From contig MWTC01000041.1 of the NCBI GenBank assembly GCA_002066995.1, positions 110,885 to 174,884 of the forward strand: a stretch of DNA of 64,000 nucleotides, in the 5' to 3' direction. The number at the start of each line of letters is the position of its first letter. The first letter of the stretch is position 1. Of this stretch, positions 9,280 to 17,258 are shown piece after piece. Position numbers and translations under genes: made by a program. The stretch comes from Sphingobacteriales bacterium UTBCD1. GTDB lineage: Bacteria; Bacteroidota; Bacteroidia; Chitinophagales; Chitinophagaceae. Under the pieces are notes generated by a model. That model had not been told where the DNA came from. It saw nothing but the letters and a program-made list of their open reading frames with translations, and did not search any database.

Positions 9280-10287
9280 ATGAAACCAGTTGAAGGGATA
9301 TTTCCATTGCTTAACCGGAACCGGACTACTGTCATTACCACGCATCAGAAACCTGATGCCGATGCCATGGGCGCTTCGCTGGCATTGCGCCATTTGCTGG
9401 TACAGCTTGGCCATACAGTAACAGTTATTTCGCCTACAAACTGGGCATTATGGGTGGACTGGATGCCGGGTTGCAAAGAGGTGCTGAACTATGAAGCTGA
9501 CAAGGCAAAGGCAGACAAGATATTGGACAATGCCGAATGGCTTTTTTGCCTTGATTTCAATGCACTCAACCGCACCAAAACAATGACGGATAAACTGAAA
9601 CAGTTACACTGTATCAAAATCCTTATTGACCACCATAAAGAACCAGACACCGGAGCTTTTGATTACGGCATCAGCGATCCTTCAAAAAGTTCTACCTGCG
9701 AAATGATTTATGATCTCATCATCGGGTCCGGCTACAGTGATAAGATCAATAAGGAAATCAGTGAATGTATTTATGCCGGCGTGGTAGGAGATACAGGGTC
9801 ATTCCGCTTTCCGTCTGCACAACCAGCCGTGCATCGCTTAGTGGCAGACCTGAAATCAAAAGGATTGGACCATTCAAAAATCCATGAAGCGCTTTATGAT
9901 AATTTTTTAGAAAATCGCCTCCGTTTCATCGGTCATGTATTACTTAACCGGATGGAAGTTTTTTATGAATACAACACCGTGCTGATCTCTGTTCCAAAAA
10001 GCGATCTGTTGTACTATGAAATAAAGACAGGCGATACGGAAGGCCTGGTCAATTTTCCACAAAGCATCAGGGGTATTAAACTGGTGGCAATTGTTATTGA
10101 CAGGGATGAAGAACGGAAATGGAGCTTCCGCAGCAAAGGTGATTTTGATTGTAATGCTTTTGCCCGGAAATATTTCGAAGGCGGTGGCCATTTTGCAGCT
10201 GCCGGGGGGCGCAGCAGCGATCCGCTGGATGTAACTGTAAAAAAATTCTTAAAGGCTATGAAAGAAAATAAATCTCAACTTCAATAA
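9280..10287 (+). CDS. DHH/DHHA1 family phosphoesterase (NrnA-like)
   Basis: The 335-residue protein has the DHH-family motifs in order: THQKPDADAMGASLAL (metal-binding), CLDFNALNR, KILIDHHKEPD (the DHH signature), and a C-terminal DHHA1 domain with GGGHFAAAGG. Proteins of this architecture and length are NrnA-type enzymes that degrade nanoRNAs and dephosphorylate pAp, or hydrolyse cyclic dinucleotides; which activity applies here cannot be told from the sequence. The start is followed six bases after its stop by the FKBP lipoprotein gene, so the two are probably co-transcribed. A -7-like TACCTTCG lies at 9262-9269. Confidence 0.9.
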   Translation: MKPVEGIFPLLNRNRTTVITTHQKPDADAMGASLALRHLLVQLGHTVTVISPTNWALWVDWMPGCKEVLNYEADKAKADKILDNAEWLFCLDFNALNRTKTMTDKLKQLHCIKILIDHHKEPDTGAFDYGISDPSKSSTCEMIYDLIIGSGYSDKINKEISECIYAGVVGDTGSFRFPSAQPAVHRLVADLKSKGLDHSKIHEALYDNFLENRLRFIGHVLLNRMEVFYEYNTVLISVPKSDLLYYEIKTGDTEGLVNFPQSIRGIKLVAIVIDRDEERKWSFRSKGDFDCNAFARKYFEGGGHFAAAGGRSSDPLDVTVKKFLKAMKENKSQLQ

Positions 10288-10293
10288 ACAAAT

Positions 10294-11280
10294 ATGAAAA
10301 AAACAAACTGGCTATTACTGGCGGTACTGTCTTTGGCAGCGATACTGTCATGCAACAACCTGGACTTTAAAAGATCAAAAAACGGAATTCTGTATAAGAT
10401 CTTACCTGAAGGAAATCAAAAAGATTCCATTGCCAAACCGGGAAATATCATCAAATTCAATGTGACCAGCAAACTAAACGATTCTCTCCTGTATTCAAGC
10501 TATGGCAAAGCTCCGGGATTTGCACAGGTTCCGCCGGATCGTGAAGCGGTATATTCCCCAGCAGAAGTGTTCCCGATGCTGAGAAAAGGAGACAGCGCTG
10601 TTACCGTTTTACTGGCAGATTCTCTGATCGCAAGAGGACAAACAATGCAGTTGCCTCCCGGAACTAAAAAAGGCGACAGGATAACCACTACATTTAAAAT
10701 CCTCCAGGTATTTACCAATGATAGTCTTGCCCGGCTGGACTACGATTCGGAGATGAAGAAAGATGAACCGAGGAGGCAAAAAGAAGCAGCAGAACAGGAA
10801 GCAAAAATGAAAAAGCAGCAGGAAGAAGCAATGAAAAAAGAATATGAAGAATTACAGAAAAGCGGTGAGGTAGATAAAGAGTTGAAAGCAATGGAAACTT
10901 ACCTCACGGAAAAAAAGATCAATGCTCAAAAAACGGGCATGGGTGTTTTTGTGGTGATCAAAAAGCAGGGAGATGGACCTCAGGCTGATTCCGGCAAAGT
11001 AGTTACGGTAAAATATACCGGAAAAATATTAGCAACTGACAGTGTTTTTGAAAGCAACACATATTCATTCGTACTTGGCAATAGCCAGGTTATACAGGGT
11101 TGGGACCAGGGATTAAAACTATTTAAGAAAGGGGGAGTAGGGACTCTCTATATCCCGGGATTCCTTGCCTATGGAAAAAATGTAAACCCCGGATCTCCCT
11201 TTAAACCATTCGAAGCATTAATATTTGATGTGGAAGTAATGGATGTGAAGGATAACACTCCGGCACTGCCCAATCAATAA
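10294..11280 (+). CDS. FKBP-type peptidyl-prolyl isomerase lipoprotein
   Basis: A 328-residue protein with a lipoprotein signal (MKKTNWLLLAVLSLAAILSC; lipobox ILSC). It has two FKBP-like units: a degenerate one at about residues 45-145 and a better conserved C-terminal one at about 235-320 (SGKVVTVKYTGKILATDSVF, VIQGWDQGLKLFKKGG, GFLAYG). They are joined by a strongly charged, probably coiled-coil Lys/Glu-rich linker near 150-205. The catalytic tyrosine-tryptophan environment (GWDQGL) is present in the second unit. It probably assists folding of exported proteins at the periplasmic or outer membrane face. A strong hairpin terminator follows the stop. Confidence 0.88.
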   Translation: MKKTNWLLLAVLSLAAILSCNNLDFKRSKNGILYKILPEGNQKDSIAKPGNIIKFNVTSKLNDSLLYSSYGKAPGFAQVPPDREAVYSPAEVFPMLRKGDSAVTVLLADSLIARGQTMQLPPGTKKGDRITTTFKILQVFTNDSLARLDYDSEMKKDEPRRQKEAAEQEAKMKKQQEEAMKKEYEELQKSGEVDKELKAMETYLTEKKINAQKTGMGVFVVIKKQGDGPQADSGKVVTVKYTGKILATDSVFESNTYSFVLGNSQVIQGWDQGLKLFKKGGVGTLYIPGFLAYGKNVNPGSPFKPFEALIFDVEVMDVKDNTPALPNQ

Positions 11281-11302
11281 TGAAATTCAGGACAATGCAG
11301 CT

Positions 11303-11336
11303 AAAGAACAGCCCCCCGGGCTGTTCTTTATTTTTA
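11303..11336 (+). terminator. Rho-independent terminator after the FKBP gene
   Basis: Twelve-base perfect arms, AAAGAACAGCCC (11303-11314) and GGGCTGTTCTTT (11318-11329), with a CCC loop, followed by an ATTTTTA tract. It sits between convergent genes and its tail touches the folP stop codon. The plus-strand T run is better than the minus-strand one, so it mainly serves the FKBP transcript. Confidence 0.88.
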
Positions 11337-12158
11337 TAAAGTGGCCAGGAATAATTTAACGGTTTGGGCGGCTTCTTTCACATCATGCACCCGCAGGATA
11401 TCCGCACCATTCATCAGGGCGATCGTATTCATAACAATGGTTCCTGTTAATGCTTCCTCAGATCCCGTACCGATAGTTTTGTAAACAAAAGATTTCCTGG
11501 ATAGGCCTGCAAGAAGAGTACAGTTCAAATTTGCAAACGAGGAAAGATTGCGTAACAATTCAAAATTATGCTCAACGGTTTTACCAAAACCAAAACCCGG
11601 ATCAATGATTATGTCATTAATCCCGGCTTTTTTGAGTACTACAATCTTTTGCTGAAAAAAAGAAAACACTTCCGATACTACATTTTCATAATGCGGGTTC
11701 TGTTGCATGGTTTGGGGCATTCCCTGCATGTGCATCAGGACAAATGGAACATTTAAACCGGCAGCAACAGGGATCATCGCTTCGTCCATACTGCCACCGC
11801 TGATATCATTAATAATGCAGGCTCCCGATTCAACAGCTTGCTTTGCCACTTTCGAATAAAAAGTATCTATCGAAATAAAAGATTCAGGAAAATTTTTATG
11901 TATTGCCTCCACTGCTTCTAATACGCGGTTTAATTCATTGTCCGGGGAGAGAAGTTCGCTTCCCGGCCTGGTACTCTGACCGCCTATGTCTAAAATAGCT
12001 GCCCCGTCAGTCAGCATTTGTTCTGCTGTTTTCAGGATTGCTGGTATTCCCGACCTGCGGCTGCCGGGATAAAATGAATCAGGGGTAACATTTATGACCC
12101 CCATCACCAGTGGCTTATCCACGGCCAATGATCTACCTTTACAATTCAGTGCAGACAT
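11334..12158 (-). CDS. folP: Dihydropteroate synthase
   Basis: Catalyses condensation of 6-hydroxymethyl-dihydropterin pyrophosphate with p-aminobenzoate in folate synthesis. The 274-residue product carries the family signatures MGVINVTPDSFYPG, GGQSTRPGSELL, SIDTFYSKVA, IINDISGG, IIIDPGFGFGKT and LAGLSRKSF. A longer frame reaches 12293 but the extra 45 residues are low-quality and would overlap the divergent gene; ATG 12158 (MSALNCKGRSL) fits the family. On the minus strand TATCTTTA upstream resembles a -7 box. The sulfonamide target loop looks intact. Confidence 0.95.
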   Translation of the reverse strand: MSALNCKGRSLAVDKPLVMGVINVTPDSFYPGSRRSGIPAILKTAEQMLTDGAAILDIGGQSTRPGSELLSPDNELNRVLEAVEAIHKNFPESFISIDTFYSKVAKQAVESGACIINDISGGSMDEAMIPVAAGLNVPFVLMHMQGMPQTMQQNPHYENVVSEVFSFFQQKIVVLKKAGINDIIIDPGFGFGKTVEHNFELLRNLSSFANLNCTLLAGLSRKSFVYKTIGTGSEEALTGTIVMNTIALMNGADILRVHDVKEAAQTVKLFLATL

Positions 12159-12254
12159 TTGTCTTTGTTTGTTACTTTTGGTGCTAAAGATAATTATACA
12201 CTTTTTTATAAAATAAAAATTGATTAAACGAAACGCTATCAATCCCATTTTTTT

Positions 12255-12815
12255 ATGATCGAAATGAATATGAAGACCGATACAAACAAACAATACGATA
12301 AAATAACCGCTTCCTGCAAAGAAATCTTTTTAAAAAAGGCAATGGATTACGGAACTGCCTGGCGGGTATTACGGACTATTTCCATTGTGGACCAGATATT
12401 CATCAAAGCACAGAGGATACGTACCATCCAGGAAATTGGTTCTCAAAAAGTGGCAGATAATATCCCCGGAGAATTTAAAGGGATTATCAATTATGCAGTG
12501 ATCGGGCTGGTACAACTGGAACTTCCCAAAGACACCCTGGAAGATCTGGAAATAAAAAAAATATCTTCATTGTATGATTCAAATATCAGCGCTGCGAAAA
12601 AAGTAATGATGGATAAGAACCATGATTACGGGGAAGCCTGGCGGGCCATGAGCCAGGCAAGTTTTGTAGATCTTATTTTAATGAAACTACAACGCATCCG
12701 CCAGATTCTTGCCAATGACGGAAAAACAATTACCAGTGAAGGAATTGATGCAAACTATATTGATATCATAAACTATAGTGTATTTGCCCTGATTTTGTTG
12801 GGAGAGAAAAAATAA
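12255..12815 (+). CDS. DUF1599 domain protein with internal duplication
   Basis: A 186-residue protein made of two similar halves. Segment one has KAMDYGTAWRVLR...VDQIFIKAQRIRTIQ, segment two KNHDYGEAWRAMS...VDLILMKLQRIRQIL; each is followed by a GxxxxYIDIINY-like helix (GIINYAVIGLVQL and YIDIINYSVFALILL). This matches DUF1599, also named nucleotide modification associated domain 1; the biochemical role is not established to my knowledge. In-frame ATGs at 12255, 12264 and 12270 are all possible starts. It is divergent from folP and is followed 36 bases later by a DoxX-type gene, an arrangement I recall as common in Bacteroidota. Confidence 0.8.
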   Translation: MIEMNMKTDTNKQYDKITASCKEIFLKKAMDYGTAWRVLRTISIVDQIFIKAQRIRTIQEIGSQKVADNIPGEFKGIINYAVIGLVQLELPKDTLEDLEIKKISSLYDSNISAAKKVMMDKNHDYGEAWRAMSQASFVDLILMKLQRIRQILANDGKTITSEGIDANYIDIINYSVFALILLGEKK

Positions 12816-12851
12816 AAAGAATCACTTCTTTATTTTATTCCGAACAGTACC

Positions 12852-14027
12852 ATGAAAATACTCATTACCATTGTACGAATCATTGTGGGAGTGTTGTTTA
12901 TATTTTCGGGGTTGGTAAAAGCCAACGATCCCCTTGGACTCAGTTATAAAATGCAGGAGTTTTTTGAAGCATGGAATGACAGTTTAGCAAAAGGATCTTT
13001 CTTCCTGAATCACTTCCTGGTCAGTATTTTTGATTTTTTGCATCAGCATTCCCTTGCATTGTCCGTTGTGATGATCGCAATCGAAATCATTGCAGGAGCC
13101 GCATTGTTACTGGCATGGAGGATGCGTTTTTTCAGCTGGCTGCTTTTGCTCCTGATTATTTTTTTTACTTTTCTTACCGGGTATGCCCTGCTCTCGGGAA
13201 AATTCAAGAACTGCGGTTGTTTTGGTGACTGTATTCCCATTTCACCGGCCACTTCATTTTTGAAAGACCTGGTGCTGACGGCGCTGATTGGTTTCCTTTT
13301 CTGGCAACGGAAAAAAATTCTGCCTTTCTTTTCCACAAAAGTTGATCTCATTGCCATGGCTACAGTGATCATTTTAAGTTTTGGCATCCAGTGGTATATG
13401 CTTACTTATTTGCCCGTATGGGACTGCCTTCCTTTTAAAGTCGGAAATAATATCCCGGGGCAGATGCAACTTCCTGCAGATGCAGTACCGGACAGCACAG
13501 TAATCACATTTGTTTATGACAAACAGGGGAAAAAAGTGGAATTCACTTCAGATAAATTCCCTGCTGACTTCAGCGACTCATTATACAAATTCATCAACAG
13601 GTATGATAAACTGATCCGGAAAGGAAAAAATAATGAACCTCCCATTAAAGGATTTGATCTGTCCGGCATTACGGATGAGGATTCAACACAGATTGTTTTA
13701 GGCCAGCCTTATGCACTTTTATTGTTCTGCATGGATTTTTCAGAACCGGTATCCCGCTGGAAAAATGAATTTTCTAAAATATATGAGGAGGCCAAATCGA
13801 AAAATATTCCTGCTTATATAGTGACGGCTCGCCTGGATCAGGCACATAATGCAGTTGCCGGAACATCATTTGAAAACATTCCTGTATTTAAATGTGACTT
13901 TACGGCCATACGAACAGCTGCAAGAACAAACCCCTGCTTGTATTTATTAAAAAAAGGAACAATATTGGGAAAATGGAGCTATAAAAATTTTGATACTGCA
14001 ATCAAAAAACTTGAACTGATCCGCTAA
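12852..14027 (+). CDS. DoxX/MauE-type membrane protein with C-terminal thioredoxin-like region
   Basis: The 391-residue protein starts with four hydrophobic segments within the first 160 residues (first segment ILITIVRIIVGVLFIFSGLVKA, typical of the DoxX/MauE group), with the conserved KNCGCFGDCIP cysteine cluster between segments three and four. A further hydrophobic segment (LIAMATVIILSFGIQWYML) follows, and then a soluble domain of about 200 residues with a thioredoxin-like feel (YALLLFCMDFSEP, IPAYIVTAR, CLYLLKKGTILGKWSY) but no CxxC active site. It resembles what is annotated as the BT_3928 family. A redox or electron-transfer role is suggested by the cysteines; it is not proven. It probably shares an operon with the preceding DUF1599 gene and the ABC permease, which starts 11 bases after its stop. 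Confidence 0.78.
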   Translation: MKILITIVRIIVGVLFIFSGLVKANDPLGLSYKMQEFFEAWNDSLAKGSFFLNHFLVSIFDFLHQHSLALSVVMIAIEIIAGAALLLAWRMRFFSWLLLLLIIFFTFLTGYALLSGKFKNCGCFGDCIPISPATSFLKDLVLTALIGFLFWQRKKILPFFSTKVDLIAMATVIILSFGIQWYMLTYLPVWDCLPFKVGNNIPGQMQLPADAVPDSTVITFVYDKQGKKVEFTSDKFPADFSDSLYKFINRYDKLIRKGKNNEPPIKGFDLSGITDEDSTQIVLGQPYALLLFCMDFSEPVSRWKNEFSKIYEEAKSKNIPAYIVTARLDQAHNAVAGTSFENIPVFKCDFTAIRTAARTNPCLYLLKKGTILGKWSYKNFDTAIKKLELIR

Positions 14028-14038
14028 TCCTGAATCTC

Positions 14039-15088
14039 ATGTTACGGTTTATTTTAAAAAAATTTTTATACAGCCTGCTCGTATTGGCAGGGGTGGTGAT
14101 GCTCGTTTTTTTTCTCTTCCAGGGGTTTGGAGATCCGTCAAGGTTAGTGATGGGTCAAACCGGGGACTCCGCAACGCAAGCCAATATCCGCAAAGAATTA
14201 TACCTGGACCAGCCAAAATGGAAACAATTTCTTTACTACGTCAATGACATATCTCCTGTTTGCGTTCACAGTATTGAAGAAATACAAAAGAAAAAACTGA
14301 AAGGTTTTTTTATCGGTGGCCATGAAAAATTCGGGCTAAAAATTCCCTACCTCCGGCAATCGTATCAAAGCAAAAGAGAAGTATGGAATATTTTAATGCA
14401 GGCATTGCCGGGTACTTTGATGCTGGCGATTGCTGCCATGATGATCGCAGTGCTGATTGGCATACCATTGGGCGTAGTCGCAGCGGTCCGGCAAAACAGC
14501 TGGGTGGACACATCAGCAATTTTTTCCAGCATTATAGGCATCTCTGCCCCTTCATTTTTTATGGGTATCATCATTGCCTATGTTTTCGGTTTCGTTTTCA
14601 GTGGCTGGACAGGCCTTCACATTTCAGGCAATTGGTTCGATATTGACGACGCTACCGGTGCAAGAAGATTAACCTTGCAGAACCTGATCTTACCTGCGGT
14701 CACATTAGGAATCCGGCCACTGGCAATCATTACCCAATTGACACGAAGTGCTATGCTGGACGTGCTGGAACAGGACTTTGTCCGTACAGCCTATGCTAAA
14801 GGGTTGTCGAAAAGAACTGTGATCTGGAAACATGCTTTGCGGAACGCTTTGAACCCTGTCATCACCGCAGTTACAGGTTGGTTTGCCGAATTACTGGCAG
14901 GCGCTTTTTTTGTCGAATATATCTTCGGCTGGCAGGGCATCGGTAAAGTAACTGTGGATGCACTGGAAAAACTGGATTATCCCGTAGTAATGGGATCGGT
15001 ACTGATCACAGCTTCATTCTTTATACTTGTCAATATACTGGCCGACATTCTTTACAGCTTTGTTGATCCCAGGGTCAGGATCGGGTGA
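14039..15088 (+). CDS. ABC transporter permease, dipeptide/oligopeptide (DppB/OppB) type
   Basis: The 349-residue inner-membrane protein has an N-terminal segment (FLYSLLVLAGVVMLVFFLF), a long periplasmic stretch, then five hydrophobic segments. The coupling (EAA) region is clear: TAYAKGLSKRTVIWKHALRNALNP followed by GAFFVEYIFGWQGIGKV. This is the DppB-type permease fold. The matching second permease, ATPases and binding protein are not in the neighbouring sequence, so it either works with subunits encoded elsewhere or is an orphan. The long insert near residues 40-110, containing SPVCVHSIEEIQKKK, is longer than in classical DppB. Confidence 0.9.
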   Translation: MLRFILKKFLYSLLVLAGVVMLVFFLFQGFGDPSRLVMGQTGDSATQANIRKELYLDQPKWKQFLYYVNDISPVCVHSIEEIQKKKLKGFFIGGHEKFGLKIPYLRQSYQSKREVWNILMQALPGTLMLAIAAMMIAVLIGIPLGVVAAVRQNSWVDTSAIFSSIIGISAPSFFMGIIIAYVFGFVFSGWTGLHISGNWFDIDDATGARRLTLQNLILPAVTLGIRPLAIITQLTRSAMLDVLEQDFVRTAYAKGLSKRTVIWKHALRNALNPVITAVTGWFAELLAGAFFVEYIFGWQGIGKVTVDALEKLDYPVVMGSVLITASFFILVNILADILYSFVDPRVRIG

Positions 15089-15215
15089 CATAAAATTGAC
15101 TTTGTTATTTTTTATTCACATTCTGTTACAACCTGATCTTTTGATCATAATATTAAGTAAATTACATACGACCGCATATAAATTCGTTGTGAGCACAAGG
15201 AGGGCTAATAATTCT

Positions 15216-15653
15216 ATGAAAAAAGTAATTACAATACTTAACCGGAGACAACCTTATTTCAACATTATATCTCCCGATACTGCACTTAATGATGCCCTCG
15301 ATAAGATGAATTTTGAAAATTTCCGTTATCTGATTGTCATGGATAATGACCGGTTTGTGGGTTTATTATCCGAACACGACATTTTTTCAAAAGCAATGAT
15401 GAAAAAACTCCCTTTAAACAAAATAACGGTAGCTGAAACTATGAAGACAGGCATTCCAATCGTTGATTCAGAAGAAAGCGTGGAAAACTGCCTGAAGATG
15501 ATGCAACTTTTTAAAGTACACCAACTTCCCGTATTTGACGATTTCATGTTCTGCGGTGTCGTTTCCACTGATGATATTATGCAGGAAGCTCTCGAGATAA
15601 AGGAAAAGATATTTGATGAAGAAACTGACAGGATGATCTCCTACAGTGATTAG
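15216..15653 (+). CDS. CBS domain-pair protein
   Basis: A 145-residue protein made of two CBS motifs (ISPDTALNDALDKMNFENFRYL...FVGLLSEHDI and KTGIPIVDSEESVENCLKMMQLFKVHQLPV...FCGVVSTDDI). Such pairs bind adenosyl ligands and act as energy or nucleotide sensors. The frame is open from 15027 but would overlap the permease; the ATG at 15216 is preceded by AAGGAGGG at 15197-15204, a strong Shine-Dalgarno sequence and rare in this group, 11 bases before the start. It converges with the dciA-like gene, sharing four bases over the two stop codons. Confidence 0.88.
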   Translation: MKKVITILNRRQPYFNIISPDTALNDALDKMNFENFRYLIVMDNDRFVGLLSEHDIFSKAMMKKLPLNKITVAETMKTGIPIVDSEESVENCLKMMQLFKVHQLPVFDDFMFCGVVSTDDIMQEALEIKEKIFDEETDRMISYSD

Positions 15654-15931
15654 TGAACAATTACTTCTGAAATAATTTTTTCACCTAAAGCTTCATTCAC
15701 CCTGGATTTGATTTTTTCTTTCTGGTAGATCAGTTCGTTTTTCAGAGGCGCCACATGAGTGGTGATGATTAGTTTATCACCAATGATCTGCAGTTTGTCT
15801 GTATAGCGGGCTATCGTCTTACCCATGATCTGCTCCCAGGCATCTTCTATCTGCAATGCCTGAATATCTCCTTTAACCCGGCTCTGATCAAGAAATTGCT
15901 GAATGGCATCACTGATTGAATATACGCCCAT
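15650..15931 (-). CDS. DUF721/DciA-like protein
   Basis: A small 93-residue protein: MGVYSISDAIQQFLDQ, WEQIMGKTIARYTDKLQIIGDKLIITT, PLKNELIYQKEKIKSRVNEALG. This is the DUF721 pattern; the family includes the replicative helicase loader DciA, and short members are usually encoded next to recF in Bacteroidota, as here (131 bases downstream of recF). A role at the replication fork is inferred from family and context. Confidence 0.85.
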   Translation of the reverse strand: MGVYSISDAIQQFLDQSRVKGDIQALQIEDAWEQIMGKTIARYTDKLQIIGDKLIITTHVAPLKNELIYQKEKIKSRVNEALGEKIISEVIVH

Positions 15932-16061
15932 AGTTAAAGTAAAAATTTAATGGCAACAAAATGATGCCCGCAGGTCAAAAGTAAAAAGTAAAAGACAAAC
16001 ATCAAATGACACGCCTGCTCATCAGGAAATATTCTCTTTATTGCCTTTATAAATTTAAATT

Positions 16062-17150
16062 TTAATTTATTAATTCTATCAACTGGTATGGCAGCGACAG
16101 GTAACTGAGATGCTGTTCCAACCTTTCCCTGTTTGTATCCGTAATAAAAACCTGCCCGTCGTTTTCCTTGCAAACTTTTTGCAGAAGGTTCGTCATGCGG
16201 TTCTCATCTAATTTCTCAAAGACATCATCCAGCAAGAGAAGAGGGGAGAATCCTTTTTCCCTTTTTAATATTTCCATTTCCGCTAATTTCAATGCAAACA
16301 GCAGGCTTTTCCGCTGCCCCTGTGATGCGATATTTCTGAAAGGCATATTCCCCAAAAAGATCTCAATATCATCTTTATGAATACCACTTGTGCTTCTTTG
16401 TGCCCTGCAATCTTTTTGGCGTGAAGCTTTTAAAAGATCCGGATAAGAGGCTTTCAACAACTCACTGTCATACGAAAAGATTAATTCTTCAGGCTGGCTG
16501 GCTATTTCATCATATAACTTTTTAACCAATGGCAGAAAAGATTCCAGGAATGCTTTTCTTTTTTCAAAAATAAATATTCCGGGTTTTGCAATTTGCCTGT
16601 CCAAGACATCCAGTAAAGACAAATCGGTAACCGCATTTTCCGCCAGGGAGCGGAGAAAAGCATTCCGCTGCTGAAGCAGTTTATTGCAGATGATCAAATG
16701 CTTAAGATAGTCAGCATCGAGTTGCGATAAAAGAGCATCCAGGAATTTCCTTCTTTCTTCGCTTCCTCCGGTGATCAGTAATGCATCATCAGGTGCAATG
16801 ATCACACAAGGGTAATGACCGATATGCTGTGAAAATTTTTCATATATCAGTGCATTCACAGAAAATTCTTTTTTCCCCGTTTCCCTGAGTATGCATACTG
16901 CTTCTTCTTCTTTATTGTTCAGCAAAAAATTACCTTCAACCCTGAATCCGTTTTGCCCCTGTTGTATGCTATAGCTGTCAGAACGGGTGAAATAACTTTT
17001 TGTAAAACACAGGTAATAGACTGCATCGAGCAGGCTGGTTTTCCCTGTTCCGTTGTTTCCGCAAATGCACACGATCCGTTCGGAAAATTCAAATCTGCGG
17101 CTAAGGTAATTCTTGAACCGGGTAAGTGATATTTCTATTAATTGAAGCAT
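16062..17150 (-). CDS. recF: DNA replication and repair protein RecF
   Basis: RecF is an SMC-like ATPase that helps load RecA at gaps. The 362-residue product begins MLQLIEISLTRFKNY; the Walker A motif is GNNGTGKTS, the signature region SQGQRKSLLFALKLAE, and Walker B LLLLDDVFEKLDENR near the C-terminus. The frame extends upstream to 17501 but that extension is antisense to the PDH gene start and has no family similarity, so ATG 17150 is chosen. A dciA-like gene lies downstream. Confidence 0.95.
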   Translation of the reverse strand: MLQLIEISLTRFKNYLSRRFEFSERIVCICGNNGTGKTSLLDAVYYLCFTKSYFTRSDSYSIQQGQNGFRVEGNFLLNNKEEEAVCILRETGKKEFSVNALIYEKFSQHIGHYPCVIIAPDDALLITGGSEERRKFLDALLSQLDADYLKHLIICNKLLQQRNAFLRSLAENAVTDLSLLDVLDRQIAKPGIFIFEKRKAFLESFLPLVKKLYDEIASQPEELIFSYDSELLKASYPDLLKASRQKDCRAQRSTSGIHKDDIEIFLGNMPFRNIASQGQRKSLLFALKLAEMEILKREKGFSPLLLLDDVFEKLDENRMTNLLQKVCKENDGQVFITDTNRERLEQHLSYLSLPYQLIELIN

Positions 17151-17227
17151 GAACCATGCAAGATAACAGCAAATTGGTGAACTCCTGAAACCCCCGGAAC
17201 CAAAACTAATTATTTCCTTTTTTGCCT

Positions 17228-17235
17228 TATTTTTG
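17228..17235 (+). promoter_or_regulatory. -7 element TATTTTTG upstream of the PDH E1 alpha gene
   Basis: An exact TAnnTTTG match 23 bases before ATG 17259, in the short divergent gap with recF. No good -33 TTTG is visible. Confidence 0.42.
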
Positions 17236-17258
17236 CACTCGCTTAATTCAACCGCCTG

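Noticed and set aside
11334..12293. Extension of folP to 12293
   Set aside because: It would run into the divergent DUF1599 gene, and the added sequence is not part of dihydropteroate synthase.
15027..15653. Longer CBS protein from 15027
   Set aside because: It overlaps the permease and the extra part is unrelated; the ATG at 15216 has a strong Shine-Dalgarno.
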